Below, one piece after another: positions 16,552-24,652 of a stretch of 64,000 nt of DNA. Within the stretch, counting starts at the first letter, position 1, and each line of letters starts with the position of its first letter. A program made the translations under genes and the position numbers. The stretch comes from Vulcanimicrobiota bacterium. Its GTDB lineage: Bacteria > Vulcanimicrobiota > Vulcanimicrobiia > Vulcanimicrobiales > Vulcanimicrobiaceae. Under the pieces are notes generated by a model. That model saw only the letters and a list, made by a program, of their open reading frames with translations, searched no databases and had not been told where the DNA came from. Where the stretch lies: contig JAAXCW010000008.1 in assembly GCA_013036095.1 (NCBI GenBank), positions 86,581 through 150,580 of the forward strand, written 5' to 3'.

Positions 16552-17280
16552 GTGATGATCTCGGCAGACGTGGCCTTGGCGAACTTGATGAACCGGACCG
16601 CGAGCGCGTACGTGCAAAACGCCCCGGCGTTCATTGTCTATCGCGAGCACACGCATGTCGGTGCCGCCAGCCTCGGGCGAACGCAAGACATCGATCGCTC
16701 CGTGAAAGTCCGCCAAGCCGACAACTATGCCGTCATGCAAGATCTGCCGCAAGGCGCGGAACGCACCGGGCAAGCGTTTCCAATCATTCCCTATTTTGAT
16801 CCGTTCACGCAGTTCTCGTTTTCTTGGTTCGCCAACATGAAGCGCGTCGATATCACCATTCAGCGCACGCCGCCCGGCCTATTGCCCATACCGGCCGCGG
16901 ATCCAAGCGTGGACGCACTGGTGCCGTACTTCAGTTTTTGGGTGCCGGCTTATGCGCCGGACTCGACGGTGGCACGGGCGGATATCCTGATCACGCCGAC
17001 GCCGCTGTATTCGGCCGATTCGCTTTACCCCGCTCACGTTACCGAAGATCCGCGGTCGCATCTGCCCGCCCACATCGAAATGCGTACGGCCAACGGTGAT
17101 GAGATCATTACGCTCGACTACCAAGTGCTCCAAAACCACTGGGTGATCACGCACGGCACGTTCACGTCGCGGCAGCACGTCGGTCCGCTCTCGTTTCAAG
17201 TCGTCTCCGACACCACATACGACCAATTCGCATTCCCCGCAACCGCTCCCGACCCGCGGCTTGCGGTTTCTTCTCCCTAG
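16552..17280 (+). CDS. hypothetical protein
   Basis: 242 aa, no clear signal peptide (starts MMISADVALANLMNRTASAY). Segments FIVYREHTHV and ITLDYQVLQNHWVITHGTFT suggest a beta-rich fold like periplasmic lipoprotein-carrier or outer-membrane-lipoprotein-sorting relatives, but no family can be named. It may be distantly related to the truncated protein at 1-487. Start is GTG 16552 or the adjacent ATG 16555. The next gene follows 40 bp downstream on the same strand. Confidence 0.6.
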   Translation: MMISADVALANLMNRTASAYVQNAPAFIVYREHTHVGAASLGRTQDIDRSVKVRQADNYAVMQDLPQGAERTGQAFPIIPYFDPFTQFSFSWFANMKRVDITIQRTPPGLLPIPAADPSVDALVPYFSFWVPAYAPDSTVARADILITPTPLYSADSLYPAHVTEDPRSHLPAHIEMRTANGDEIITLDYQVLQNHWVITHGTFTSRQHVGPLSFQVVSDTTYDQFAFPATAPDPRLAVSSP

Positions 17281-17320
17281 CGGCTTGCGCGCAGCCGTTA
17301 CTTTGTGATACAAAGTAACC

Positions 17321-17824
17321 GTGAGATCACGAGTTTGGTATGCGGTTGCCGGAGTCTTTGCGATTGGGCTTCTGCTGGGCGCGGGTTTCACAGCATGCGC
17401 CGTCATACGGACGCCCTATGTTGTCGCCGTGGGCACGCCAATCCAGCACGACGACTTCTTTTTTACCGTCACCGCGATCGACCGGCGCCGGCAAGCTGAC
17501 GGCTCAGCGCACTATCGTGTTTCGGTACGAGTTCAGAATCAGGCGAAGGTCGTGGATTATCAATGGCGCGATAATATCGCGTACGTGCGCGCATTCGATC
17601 GCGCAGGCTATGGGCACGACTTTTTTCCTGTAACGCACGGATCGTTTACGTTGCGTGCGGGCGAAGGGCGCACCGCGGACCTTGCCTTCGACATTCCGCC
17701 AGGGTATTCGAGTGCCAATATCCGCTTTTGGGATGGCGTCTTTATGGGCGACGCTTTGAACGGCGCCGCCTACGGCAAAGCCATCGTTCCACTCGAAGCT
17801 TACCACCCGCCGTTTGGCACCTAA
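17321..17824 (+). CDS. membrane-anchored hypothetical protein
   Basis: 167 aa starting at GTG 17321. An N-terminal hydrophobic anchor (WYAVAGVFAIGLLLGAGFTA) with a possible lipobox-like cysteine is followed by an extracytoplasmic domain (VGTPIQHDDFFFTVTAIDRR, then VSVRVQNQAKVVDYQW) reminiscent of the DUF4352 immunoglobulin-like fold. That resemblance is by eye only. Faces the tRNA-Ser terminator convergently. Confidence 0.65.
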   Translation: MRSRVWYAVAGVFAIGLLLGAGFTACAVIRTPYVVAVGTPIQHDDFFFTVTAIDRRRQADGSAHYRVSVRVQNQAKVVDYQWRDNIAYVRAFDRAGYGHDFFPVTHGSFTLRAGEGRTADLAFDIPPGYSSANIRFWDGVFMGDALNGAAYGKAIVPLEAYHPPFGT

Positions 17825-17828
17825 CATA

Positions 17829-17856
17829 AAAAGAAAGCCCGGCAATCAGCCGGGCT
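17829..17856 (-). terminator. rho-independent terminator after tRNA-Ser(CGA)
   Basis: On the minus strand AGCCCGGC-TGATT-GCCGGGCT is followed by TTCTTTTT. The 8-bp GC stem plus T tract lies 10 bp beyond the 3' end of the tRNA-Ser gene. Confidence 0.85.
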
Positions 17857-17866
17857 CCTTACGATT

Positions 17867-17954
17867 CGGAGAGGGAGAGATTCGAACTCTCGGAACGCTC
17901 ATCACGTTCGCCCGCTTTCGAGGCGGGTGCCTTCAACCACTCGACCACCTCTCC
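17867..17954 (-). tRNA. tRNA-Ser (anticodon CGA)
   Basis: Class II tRNA of 88 nt. Acceptor GGAGAGG/CCTCTCC, anticodon stem CCCGC/GCGGG around CTCGAAA (anticodon CGA), a long variable arm, and T arm GAGAG-TTCGAAT-CTCTC. Discriminator G as expected for serine; CCA not encoded. Confidence 0.97.
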
Positions 17955-17969
17955 GTAAAACCGAAGGTT

Positions 17970-18440
17970 TTACGGGGCCCCGGTTTTCCTTCGCTTCCGG
18001 AAGAACGCCTGCAGTTGAGCGGCCGTTTCTTCTTCTAATACACCCGCGGTTACGTCGATCCGGTGGTTCAACTCCGGATTGTGAACGATGTCGACGACAC
18101 TGCCCGCCGCCCCGCCCTTGGGATCTTTGCATCCGTAGACCAGCCGCTTGATTCGCGCGGCGACCATCGCTCCGGCGCACATGACACACGGCTCCTTGGT
18201 CACGTACATCGTCGCACCGGGAAGCCGCCACATTTGCAGCTCGGAAGCCGCCCGTTGCAGTGCGAGCATCTCGGCGTGCGCGGTAGCGTCACCGCGAAGC
18301 TCTTTCTCATTTTTCGTTTCAATGACGACGTCATTGCTAACCAGCACTGCGCCGATCGGTACGTCGCCATTGGCTTCCGCTTCAGCCGCGAGCTGAAGTG
18401 CACGACGAATATAGCCTACATCCGACTCTACAGTTTGCAT
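17970..18440 (-). CDS. tadA: tRNA-specific adenosine deaminase
   Basis: 156 aa. Converts A34 to inosine in tRNA-Arg(ACG). The zinc site is complete: H55-A-E57 (TAHAEML) and P84-C85-V-M-C88 (EPCVMCAGAM). GDVPIGAVLV precedes the active site as in the family. Start ATG 18440 gives the standard length; the frame remains open upstream through the tRNA-Arg gene, which is not coding. Its substrate tRNA-Arg(ACG) is encoded at 24250-24323. Confidence 0.95.
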   Translation of the reverse strand: MQTVESDVGYIRRALQLAAEAEANGDVPIGAVLVSNDVVIETKNEKELRGDATAHAEMLALQRAASELQMWRLPGATMYVTKEPCVMCAGAMVAARIKRLVYGCKDPKGGAAGSVVDIVHNPELNHRIDVTAGVLEEETAAQLQAFFRKRRKTGAP

Positions 18441-18453
18441 ATTTTCCAGAATT

Positions 18454-18527
18454 TGCGCTCGGCGGGACTCGAACTCGCGGCCTCTTCCTTCGGAGGGAAG
18501 CGCTCTATCCAACTGAGCTACGAGCGC
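18454..18527 (-). tRNA. tRNA-Arg (anticodon CCG)
   Basis: Acceptor GCGCTCG/CGAGCGC, D arm GCTC/GAGC, anticodon stem CTTCC/GGAAG around CTCCGAA (anticodon CCG), T arm CGAG-TTCGAGT-CCCG region. Located 13 bp upstream of tadA. Confidence 0.97.
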
Positions 18528-18545
18528 GCATGCATCAACCGCCGC

Positions 18546-18791
18546 TTATCGCGACGCTTCCGGGGTATGACCGGCGCTAGGAATATGCTTGAAGAGATCG
18601 AGTTTGTGATCGATCAGCGACCGGTAGAACTTCCGCACGCAATCCGGATGTCCGAAAAAATACGTCCGCGCGTAGGCTAAGTCGTCGCCGGCACTATCGG
18701 GAACATAATGCGAAATCTCAATCTCTTCCATCTGATTGCGATCGACGGCGTGCGGACAGAAGTCGCACGGAATGGTTGACATACGCATCAT
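18546..18791 (-). CDS. small cysteine-containing hypothetical protein
   Basis: 81 aa (MMRMSTIPCDFCPHAVDRNQ...). A CDFC pair near the start plus GHPDC further on could bind a metal ion. The C-terminal half is helical (RKFYRSLIDHKLDLFKHIPS). No family recognised. Start is one of three clustered ATGs (18791, 18788, 18782). It lies between two tRNA genes on the same strand. Confidence 0.5.
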   Translation of the reverse strand: MMRMSTIPCDFCPHAVDRNQMEEIEISHYVPDSAGDDLAYARTYFFGHPDCVRKFYRSLIDHKLDLFKHIPSAGHTPEASR

Positions 18792-18839
18792 TTCAGAGCG
18801 CTTTTTAGAAGCACCTGCGGCCAACGCGCCGCGAGAAAC

Positions 18840-18914
18840 TGGTGACTCGGGTAGGATTTGAACCTACGACCTAGGGCTTATGAGTCCCCCGCTCTACCAC
18901 TGAGCTACCGAGCC
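18840..18914 (-). tRNA. tRNA with anticodon CAT (elongator Met, or Ile2)
   Basis: Acceptor GGCTCGG/CCGAGTC, D arm GCTC/GAGC, anticodon loop CTCATAA (anticodon CAT), T arm GTAGG-TTCAAAT-CCTAC. CCA is encoded. It lacks initiator features such as three G-C pairs above the anticodon loop on both strands. Elongator Met is more likely, but a lysidine-modified Ile2 cannot be excluded by eye. Confidence 0.93.
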
Positions 18915-19020
18915 GCAATCGTCTGACGCTCTACTTTAGCAAATCCCGGCACGAGCTATCAAGGATGATTTCCCGCCCCCGCGCGCTAAGGTCTCTTTCC
19001 TTCGCCTATAGGAGGGCCGG

Positions 19021-20595
19021 ATGACTCTATTGGCCGCATTGTTGGGAGCCACGCTTATTTCCGTTTCGGGAAACGACGCTTCCGTATTGCTCGCGAAGCA
19101 CACCCAGTACGTCGGATGGCAAGCAGGCGACCCCAGCATGCAGGGCTGGAACGCGTCCGGGACGCGCACGAACGGTCGCGCCAACGACACGTTCGCGGAA
19201 AAACGCAGCGGAATCGCTTACCGCGACACGCTCACGGCCGCCGGCGGACGCGTGAGCATACAGATGGGCTTCAACGGAACGATGATCTGGCAGAGCGATC
19301 CAAACGGTTTTCTCGTCAAGCAAGCCGGCACGCCGGCGCAAGTGGCCTACGATCTGAACATCATTCGCGCCGAAACGCTCGCCTCGATTTCGGATTTGAC
19401 CGTTGCCGGTTCCGCGCAAGTCCGGGGAAGAACGGCGACGATCCTCACCGCCAAACCGGCGATCGCGCCTTCGATGGATATTTATGAAGATCCGAATACC
19501 GGCGAGTTCTTACAGGTCATCATCGATCCGAACGGTCCCGCTCGCACCGTCATTTCAATCGATGCCTACACCGACGTGTTGCCCGGCAAGAAGGCCGTCA
19601 GCCAGTGGACTGTCGGATCGGCGCAATACACCCTGACGTCAATTTCTGCCGCGCACGTTGCCGATGCCGATCTCATCGCTCCGGCCCCGACTGCGACCTG
19701 GACGTTCGGCGATCAAAGCGTGCCGGTCGATCTCTTCGATCTCTCGGCCGGTTCGCAGCGGTACCAGCCGCGCGTGAATGTGACGGTCAACGGCGTTACC
19801 GGCGTATTCGTCCTCGATACCGGAACGCAATCGATCGTCTTGTTCGGCGATTTTGCCGGCCGCGCGGGCGTGACGGCGATCGACGGGGCCGATTTCTCGC
19901 CGTTTGCGGGCAATTCACGCTACATGGGTTACGGACTCGTGCAGACCCTCACCGCAGGCAACAGTACGCTGCACAACGTCCTGGTCGACCGGATCGCTGA
20001 CCCCAACAACCGGATCGCCGGGCTGCTCGGCTACGATTTTTATGCCGCCGTCATCGCCGAGATCGATCTGTCGAGCCGGCACATGCAACTCTACAATCCC
20101 GCGAACATGCAGCCGACCGTTCCGCCCGGAGCGTACGCTTTTCCCATCGATCTGACGTCGCACCGCCCGGTGATCGGCATGCACCTTTCCGGCAAAGCGT
20201 TCGGCTTTCCGTACTTCTCGACCGGCGAACCCTACTTCATGCTGCTCTCGCAACGCCTGCGCGAATCGGGAGCAGTTTCGGCCAGCGACATGTCAACGGA
20301 ACATTTCAATCCGGCCGCGGGTGACCGCGGCTACTTCGGCACGGCGATCGAATCGGATCCGGTGCAGCTGGGCTACTCCGATTATACCGGCGCCTACGGC
20401 GTCGGAAATTGCGTTCTGCTGAGCGAAGCCTTGATCGGTCCCTACCATTATAAGAGTCCACCGCTGTGTTTCGTCGGCTCGGGCGTTTTCGGTGAAGATG
20501 GCGGCGCGATCGGAAACGATTTCTTGCGGCACTTCGACTGGACAATCGATTATCCGGACGCAAAATTCGTTTTGACGCCGAACAACCTCCCTTAG
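19021..20595 (+). CDS. retropepsin-like aspartyl protease domain protein
   Basis: 524 aa, start ATG 19021 preceded by AGGAGG. The N-terminus MTLLAALLGATLISVSG is a signal peptide or short anchor. Residues ~30-220 form an unnamed exported domain (YDLNIIRAETLASISDLTVA). Residues ~230-520 carry an aspartyl-protease fold: VNGVTGVFVLDTGTQSIVLF has the D266-T-G active-site motif, IAGLLGYDFYAAVIAEIDLS follows as in pepsin-like retropepsins, and GNDFLRHFDWTIDYP ends the domain. I see no second DTG, so the protein would need to dimerise or be inactive. Function unknown. Confidence 0.75.
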   Translation: MTLLAALLGATLISVSGNDASVLLAKHTQYVGWQAGDPSMQGWNASGTRTNGRANDTFAEKRSGIAYRDTLTAAGGRVSIQMGFNGTMIWQSDPNGFLVKQAGTPAQVAYDLNIIRAETLASISDLTVAGSAQVRGRTATILTAKPAIAPSMDIYEDPNTGEFLQVIIDPNGPARTVISIDAYTDVLPGKKAVSQWTVGSAQYTLTSISAAHVADADLIAPAPTATWTFGDQSVPVDLFDLSAGSQRYQPRVNVTVNGVTGVFVLDTGTQSIVLFGDFAGRAGVTAIDGADFSPFAGNSRYMGYGLVQTLTAGNSTLHNVLVDRIADPNNRIAGLLGYDFYAAVIAEIDLSSRHMQLYNPANMQPTVPPGAYAFPIDLTSHRPVIGMHLSGKAFGFPYFSTGEPYFMLLSQRLRESGAVSASDMSTEHFNPAAGDRGYFGTAIESDPVQLGYSDYTGAYGVGNCVLLSEALIGPYHYKSPPLCFVGSGVFGEDGGAIGNDFLRHFDWTIDYPDAKFVLTPNNLP

Positions 20596-20667
20596 CGAAC
20601 GGTAAGGGCTCGAGCCGCAGGAGGGTGAAGCGAATCCAGAGATAAGTTTTCACCATGCACTGAAATG

Positions 20668-20687
20668 AATGGTTCTTTAGAACCATT
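20668..20687. promoter_or_regulatory. perfect 8-bp inverted repeat upstream of the three-gene operon
   Basis: AATGGTTC-TTTA-GAACCATT lies 35 bp before the first gene of the CCPL/TGMHPGA operon, in the 127-bp gap after the protease gene. It lacks a T tract, so it is more likely an operator or mRNA hairpin than a terminator. Confidence 0.5.
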
Positions 20688-20722
20688 CCGCCCCGGCTGT
20701 TTGTGTCGAGAAAGAAAACATT

Positions 20723-21646
20723 GTGACGTGGCGCTTTCGATGCGGTTTCATCTTCTGCGTTTGCGCGTTGGCTCTAGGCGCGGTTTACATCGCGCGCAAT
20801 CAAGTTTGGGCGCAGACTCCCTGCCACTTGGGAAAGTTGGAACCGCAGAGAGCAAAGATCCTTTCCGAGCGTGACGATTTCGCGACGCGACGGTCCTGGG
20901 TGAAACAATATGAGTCCTATGCTCAATCCTCGGATCCGAAACTCCTCATCAAGCAGCTCAGTATTCACTCCGCCGCGCTCAAGCAGTGTAAACGTCAAAA
21001 GCCCGGCAATCAGGCGCGCAACGAGGGGGCCTGCATGCTGAATGCGCAGGCTGCAGCATTCTATAAGGGCAGACTAAACGAAATTGCCACCGGCGTTCCC
21101 GACGAGGACACGCAGCCGTGGCTAACCACCCTGCACTCACTCGATACGGCCGCCGGGGAAGAGATTGGCATCCTTGACCGGCAACTGGCCGCGACCAGCA
21201 ATGCGATCAAGGACTGCCGCTCGCAGGCAATTTCCGCCGGTTCGCAAGGGAATCTCAGCCGTTGGTCCGGCCAGTATACCAACGGCCCCTACAAGATTGG
21301 TGTCTCAGGCGGAGCGTCAAGCATTTCGTTCGATTGGGCCCGCCGGGACGGGATTGGGACATGTTGTCCGCTCACCGACATCGGCGGCGGCAACTGCGGC
21401 CGGATCCGCAACGACGTCGCGACCCGCTGCACGTGGCAATCGACCTATCAGGACGACGCGAAAACAGTGGTCCGCTCCGGCGCCGGATCGATTTCAGTTT
21501 CCGGCGATACGATCTCGATTCATCTTCTCACGGTCAAGGCCGCCGGCACTCTTGCTGACGGCAAACCATGCGCGCCTATCAACGAATGCACAAGCATGCA
21601 CCCGGGGGCGACCTGGGACGCTTATTGGGAGCGAAACAAATCGTGA
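20723..21646 (+). CDS. exported protein with C-terminal CCPL/TGMHPGA-type module (gene 1 of 3)
   Basis: 307 aa from GTG 20723. An N-terminal signal/anchor (FIFCVCALALGAVYIARNQV) is followed by a helical, coiled-coil-like region with several cysteines (~35-170: KLLIKQLSIHSAALKQCKRQ). From ~180 comes a module shared with the next two genes: RWSGQYTNGPYKIGVSGG, GTCCPLTDIGGGNCG, and a C-terminal INECTSMHPGATWDAYW. Six or more cysteines suggest disulfides outside the cytoplasm. The stop overlaps the next start as GTGA. No known family recognised. Confidence 0.75.
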   Translation: MTWRFRCGFIFCVCALALGAVYIARNQVWAQTPCHLGKLEPQRAKILSERDDFATRRSWVKQYESYAQSSDPKLLIKQLSIHSAALKQCKRQKPGNQARNEGACMLNAQAAAFYKGRLNEIATGVPDEDTQPWLTTLHSLDTAAGEEIGILDRQLAATSNAIKDCRSQAISAGSQGNLSRWSGQYTNGPYKIGVSGGASSISFDWARRDGIGTCCPLTDIGGGNCGRIRNDVATRCTWQSTYQDDAKTVVRSGAGSISVSGDTISIHLLTVKAAGTLADGKPCAPINECTSMHPGATWDAYWERNKS

Positions 21647-23391
21647 ATCAACTGATCAGAGTCTTTAAAGCATTGATAGCACTTCTCGTGCTGGCACAGA
21701 TCGGGTCCATCGTTCCGGTGCGTGCGGCCGAAAGCCAGATCTGGGTTCATATACGCGTGTTTCTCTACAACCGGCACAACGGCGGCGCGGTTCCCTCGCA
21801 AACCGTGAACTTCCATCAGAATCGAACGGCAGCGTGTCCAACGGGCGCATTCAAAAGTGTCGAAGCAGGGCCCGACGGCGTCGCCGAGATGTACGTCTAC
21901 GCCTGTCTGGACACAGCCGCGCTTTACGTCGATTCAGGGAATGCGCTTTCCGGCGGGATGCAACAATTCACCGGAGCGGCACTCATAACCGTCGCGCGAC
22001 CAAACACAAACTATAATGTGCGGGTTCCAATACTTGCCGTCGGCGAGAATCCAAACTACAACTCCAACAAATATTTGAACCAGGATCGCGTGCTGCACAT
22101 TCGCGTGCTCGGAATCACCGGAGGCAAACGGGTCGAAGTTCATAATGCCACCATTTACGATCTCCAAAACAACGTCATCGCGCACGCGGACTGGCACGGC
22201 ATCGCGACCGTGCGTCACAAGGAAGTGCTCGGCGAGAGCGTTACGCTGGTCGCTGAAGCGTCGCCCTGCTGTAACAATAATGAGTCGTGGAAGCCCACGA
22301 GAGCGTCGTTTATCGTCGGCGCATCGGAAGGAACGGTTCGCTCCACTATTCCCGAAGATCACATCACGTTCGTGCTCAACGGCGACAACGAGAACGTCGA
22401 ACGGCATCCCCTGGACGTTATTGTGCGGGGCGACAGACCGGGTTTGAAAAACCGCTGCCAGTGTGTGCGCGTCGGTGACGCCACCATTTTCGACGAGCAC
22501 GGCCACGTATTGGGCACAACGAACTCGGTCGGCGAGGCGACGGTGACGGTCGAAGCTCCGCTGGGCGAAGAGTACACGGTAAAAGTGGAAGCCAAACATT
22601 GGAAGCCGGCCTCGGAGCGCCTGCAATCCGGCTCGAGCGGCAATGCCGGCGTGCTCGGAATCTCAACATACGCGCGCGAACACGTCGAGTTTAGGCTGCA
22701 GTCGGCGCAAGAACACGGGGATCTTACGGTTGAAGTCCTGGATAAAGAGACGGATAAACCCGTGCACGGGGTCGATGTCATCCTCTATAAGCCCGACCAT
22801 TATCCCGGAACCGTGGTTGGTCATGAAGAGACCAGCGCCCAGGGCGAGGCCGTTTTTAACGCGCAGGACGTTGACGAAGCCATGCTCAACGGCGAAGCGC
22901 GGGTCGAAGCAAAACACGGCGGCTGGGAATCCACGACGCAAACTATCTCCGAAGTCAACGGCGAAGCGCCGCGTTATTTGATATACATCAAACAGAAAAC
23001 CGAGAACACCAAGTGGAGCGGCACGTGGTACAGCGGGCCTTACACGATACAGATTTCGGGCGGAACGGGCTCTCTAGGTTACCAGTTCCTGCGGTCGGAG
23101 GGCGTCGGCGGTTGCTGTCCGCTCGTCGATCAGGGCAGCGGCAACTGCACGGTCCATGGGAACGTGGCGATGTGCAAGGAGAACTCGCACTATCACGACA
23201 GCGCTAAGGACGTTCAGCGTTCAAGTGTTGTGAAGCTGACGTTATCCGGCGAAACTATCGCATCGGTCGCAACGGTGAAAACAGCCAGCATCACTTTGTC
23301 GAGCGGACAACAGTGTCCCGACATTGCGCAGTGTACGGGCATGCATCCGGGCGCAGAATTTGACGGTACCTGGACGCGCAAAAAACCGTGA
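21643..23391 (+). CDS. exported multi-domain Ig-like protein with the CCPL/TGMHPGA module (gene 2 of 3)
   Basis: 582 aa from GTG 21643, which overlaps the previous stop by 4 bp. Signal peptide FKALIALLVLAQIGSIVPVR-AAE. Residues ~25-450 hold several carboxypeptidase-regulatory or invasin-like beta-sandwich repeats (VEVHNATIYDLQNNVIAHAD; VGDATIFDEHGHVLGTTNSV; VEVLDKETDKPVHGVDVILY). From ~455 the shared module follows: KWSGTWYSGPYTIQISGG, GGCCPLVDQGSGNCTV, CPDIAQCTGMHPGAEFDGTW. It is probably a surface or periplasmic adhesive scaffold; binding partner unknown. Confidence 0.75.
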   Translation: MNQLIRVFKALIALLVLAQIGSIVPVRAAESQIWVHIRVFLYNRHNGGAVPSQTVNFHQNRTAACPTGAFKSVEAGPDGVAEMYVYACLDTAALYVDSGNALSGGMQQFTGAALITVARPNTNYNVRVPILAVGENPNYNSNKYLNQDRVLHIRVLGITGGKRVEVHNATIYDLQNNVIAHADWHGIATVRHKEVLGESVTLVAEASPCCNNNESWKPTRASFIVGASEGTVRSTIPEDHITFVLNGDNENVERHPLDVIVRGDRPGLKNRCQCVRVGDATIFDEHGHVLGTTNSVGEATVTVEAPLGEEYTVKVEAKHWKPASERLQSGSSGNAGVLGISTYAREHVEFRLQSAQEHGDLTVEVLDKETDKPVHGVDVILYKPDHYPGTVVGHEETSAQGEAVFNAQDVDEAMLNGEARVEAKHGGWESTTQTISEVNGEAPRYLIYIKQKTENTKWSGTWYSGPYTIQISGGTGSLGYQFLRSEGVGGCCPLVDQGSGNCTVHGNVAMCKENSHYHDSAKDVQRSSVVKLTLSGETIASVATVKTASITLSSGQQCPDIAQCTGMHPGAEFDGTWTRKKP

Positions 23392-23399
23392 CAGGTAAC

Positions 23400-24245
23400 A
23401 TGATGAAGCGTCGCTGGTTTTTCGCGATCGTCTTGCTGCTCCTAGCCGCTGCCGCACCGGCGCCGCCAGCTTCCGCGCAAGCGGCCTCCTCGTGCGGCAG
23501 CGTTCAGAAACTGAAGTCGGCGCTTCAGGAGATGTCCACAGACGATCCGGCCGTCATCGACCGGAATCTTAAGCAATACACCGCGGCTGTCGCGCACTGG
23601 CGCGAGTTCAACCCCGGCAGTGAAAACGCAGCAACCCGGCTTTACGATGACGCGGTGGATTTTTGGCGCGAAAAGAAAGCTCACCTAGAAACGGGCGGAA
23701 TGGTCGACGTCAGCGCCGGCGGACGCTGGGCTTCTTATCTTCGTTCGCGAATCGACGAAGTCGAGCGCTGTCGCGCAGCGCGGAGCGGATCGGGGACCGC
23801 CGGAACTCATCGTGGTCAGACGCCGCCCCTAAATTGGAACGGCACATGGTACGAAGGCCCGTACACGATGCAAGTTACCGGTGAATCTGGTTCGGTGACT
23901 TATACGGCGCTACGAAACCAAGGAGAGGGCACGTGCTGTCCTTTGAAAGATGAGGGCAGCGGGACGTGCACCGTCAAGGGAAACGAAGCAACGTGCACGT
24001 GGCAGATGGTGTATGACGACATCCCCCCCACGAAGGACGGCGGCAAAAAAGTGCAACGTTCTGGTCACGGTACGCTGACGTTCCTTCGCGGCTCGACGCG
24101 TGAGGAAGATTCCATCCAATACAGCTTCGTTCAGGACAAGGGAACGATCACACTTGGCGCAGGAACGTGCCCCGATATTGATCGGTGCACCGGCATGCAC
24201 CCCGGCGCGAAGAGTAGCGGCTCTTGGAGCCGCAAAAAACCGTAA
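23400..24245 (+). CDS. exported protein with the CCPL/TGMHPGA module (gene 3 of 3)
   Basis: 281 aa. Signal peptide MMKRRWFFAIVLLLLAAAAP-APPASAQA, then a helical region with CGSVQKLKSALQEMSTDDPA resembling gene 1. From ~145 the shared module: NWNGTWYEGPYTMQVTGESG, GTCCPLKDEGSGTCTV, CPDIDRCTGMHPGAKSSGSW. A GTG at 23388 overlaps the previous stop as GTGA and may be the coupled start; ATG 23400 is chosen because the signal peptide begins there. Genes 1 and 3 share architecture (helical part plus module), which suggests duplication. Confidence 0.75.
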   Translation: MMKRRWFFAIVLLLLAAAAPAPPASAQAASSCGSVQKLKSALQEMSTDDPAVIDRNLKQYTAAVAHWREFNPGSENAATRLYDDAVDFWREKKAHLETGGMVDVSAGGRWASYLRSRIDEVERCRAARSGSGTAGTHRGQTPPLNWNGTWYEGPYTMQVTGESGSVTYTALRNQGEGTCCPLKDEGSGTCTVKGNEATCTWQMVYDDIPPTKDGGKKVQRSGHGTLTFLRGSTREEDSIQYSFVQDKGTITLGAGTCPDIDRCTGMHPGAKSSGSWSRKKP

Positions 24246-24249
24246 GATA

Positions 24250-24323
24250 TGCGGTCGGAGGGACTCGAACCCCCAACCTACAAGTTCGTAGCCTGTTGCT
24301 CTATCCAATTGAGCTACGACCGC
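24250..24323 (-). tRNA. tRNA-Arg (anticodon ACG)
   Basis: Acceptor GCGGTCG/CGACCGC, anticodon stem ACAGG/CTTGT around CTACGAA (anticodon ACG, the TadA substrate), T arm GGGGG-TTCGAGT-CCCTC region. It is antisense to any transcript running past the three-gene operon. Confidence 0.96.
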
Positions 24324-24327
24324 ACAG

Positions 24328-24357
24328 CCCCGAGTGATACCTCGGGGTTTATTTTTT
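24328..24357 (+). terminator. strong rho-independent terminator (plus strand)
   Basis: CCCCGAG (24328-24334) pairs with CTCGGGG (24341-24347) and is followed by TTTATTTTTT. It is the first terminator after the three-gene operon and lies beyond the antisense tRNA-Arg. Confidence 0.88.
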
Positions 24358-24467
24358 CCCTTTTACTACTACTTAAGGAACTCGCCTTTGCGTGTACGTG
24401 GGGGGCCTCACGAGTTTTACTCGTTGGGGGCGGCGAGCTCCGCAGGACGAGCGCCGGTTAGATTGTT

Positions 24468-24489
24468 CGGATCCCTCCCTCCCCGAATC
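24468..24489 (+). repeat. inverted copy of a tRNA-Ser 3' end (remnant)
   Basis: This 22-bp stretch matches the 3' end of the minus-strand tRNA-Ser(GCT) at 24526-24613 and its flank with two mismatches, in opposite orientation. The adjoining T-stem positions are no longer complementary, so no functional tRNA can be folded here. Between ~24360 and 24467 I see no gene. Confidence 0.65.
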
Positions 24490-24490
24490 A

Positions 24491-24516
24491 AAAAAACTGC
24501 CAAAGCAGTTTTTTTT
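24491..24516. terminator. bidirectional A/T-flanked hairpin terminator
   Basis: AAAACTGC-CAAA-GCAGTTTT is flanked by A's on one side and T's on the other, so it can terminate both strands. It lies 10 bp beyond the tRNA-Ser(GCT) 3' end on the minus strand. Confidence 0.85.
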
Positions 24517-24525
24517 AATTGGATT

Positions 24526-24613
24526 CGGAGAGGGAGGGATTCGAACCCTCGGACAGTTTTTAGCCGTCGGTCATTTAGCAAACGACTGGTTTCAGCCACT
24601 CACCCACCTCTCC
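24526..24613 (-). tRNA. tRNA-Ser (anticodon GCT)
   Basis: Class II tRNA of 88 nt. Acceptor GGAGAGG/CCTCTCC, anticodon stem GTCGT/ATGAC around TTGCTAA (anticodon GCT), long variable arm, T arm GAGGG-TTCGAAT-CCCTC. Discriminator G. Confidence 0.97.
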
Positions 24614-24652
24614 CAGGGCACCCGCACTATACCATAACGGGCACGGGCCTAC

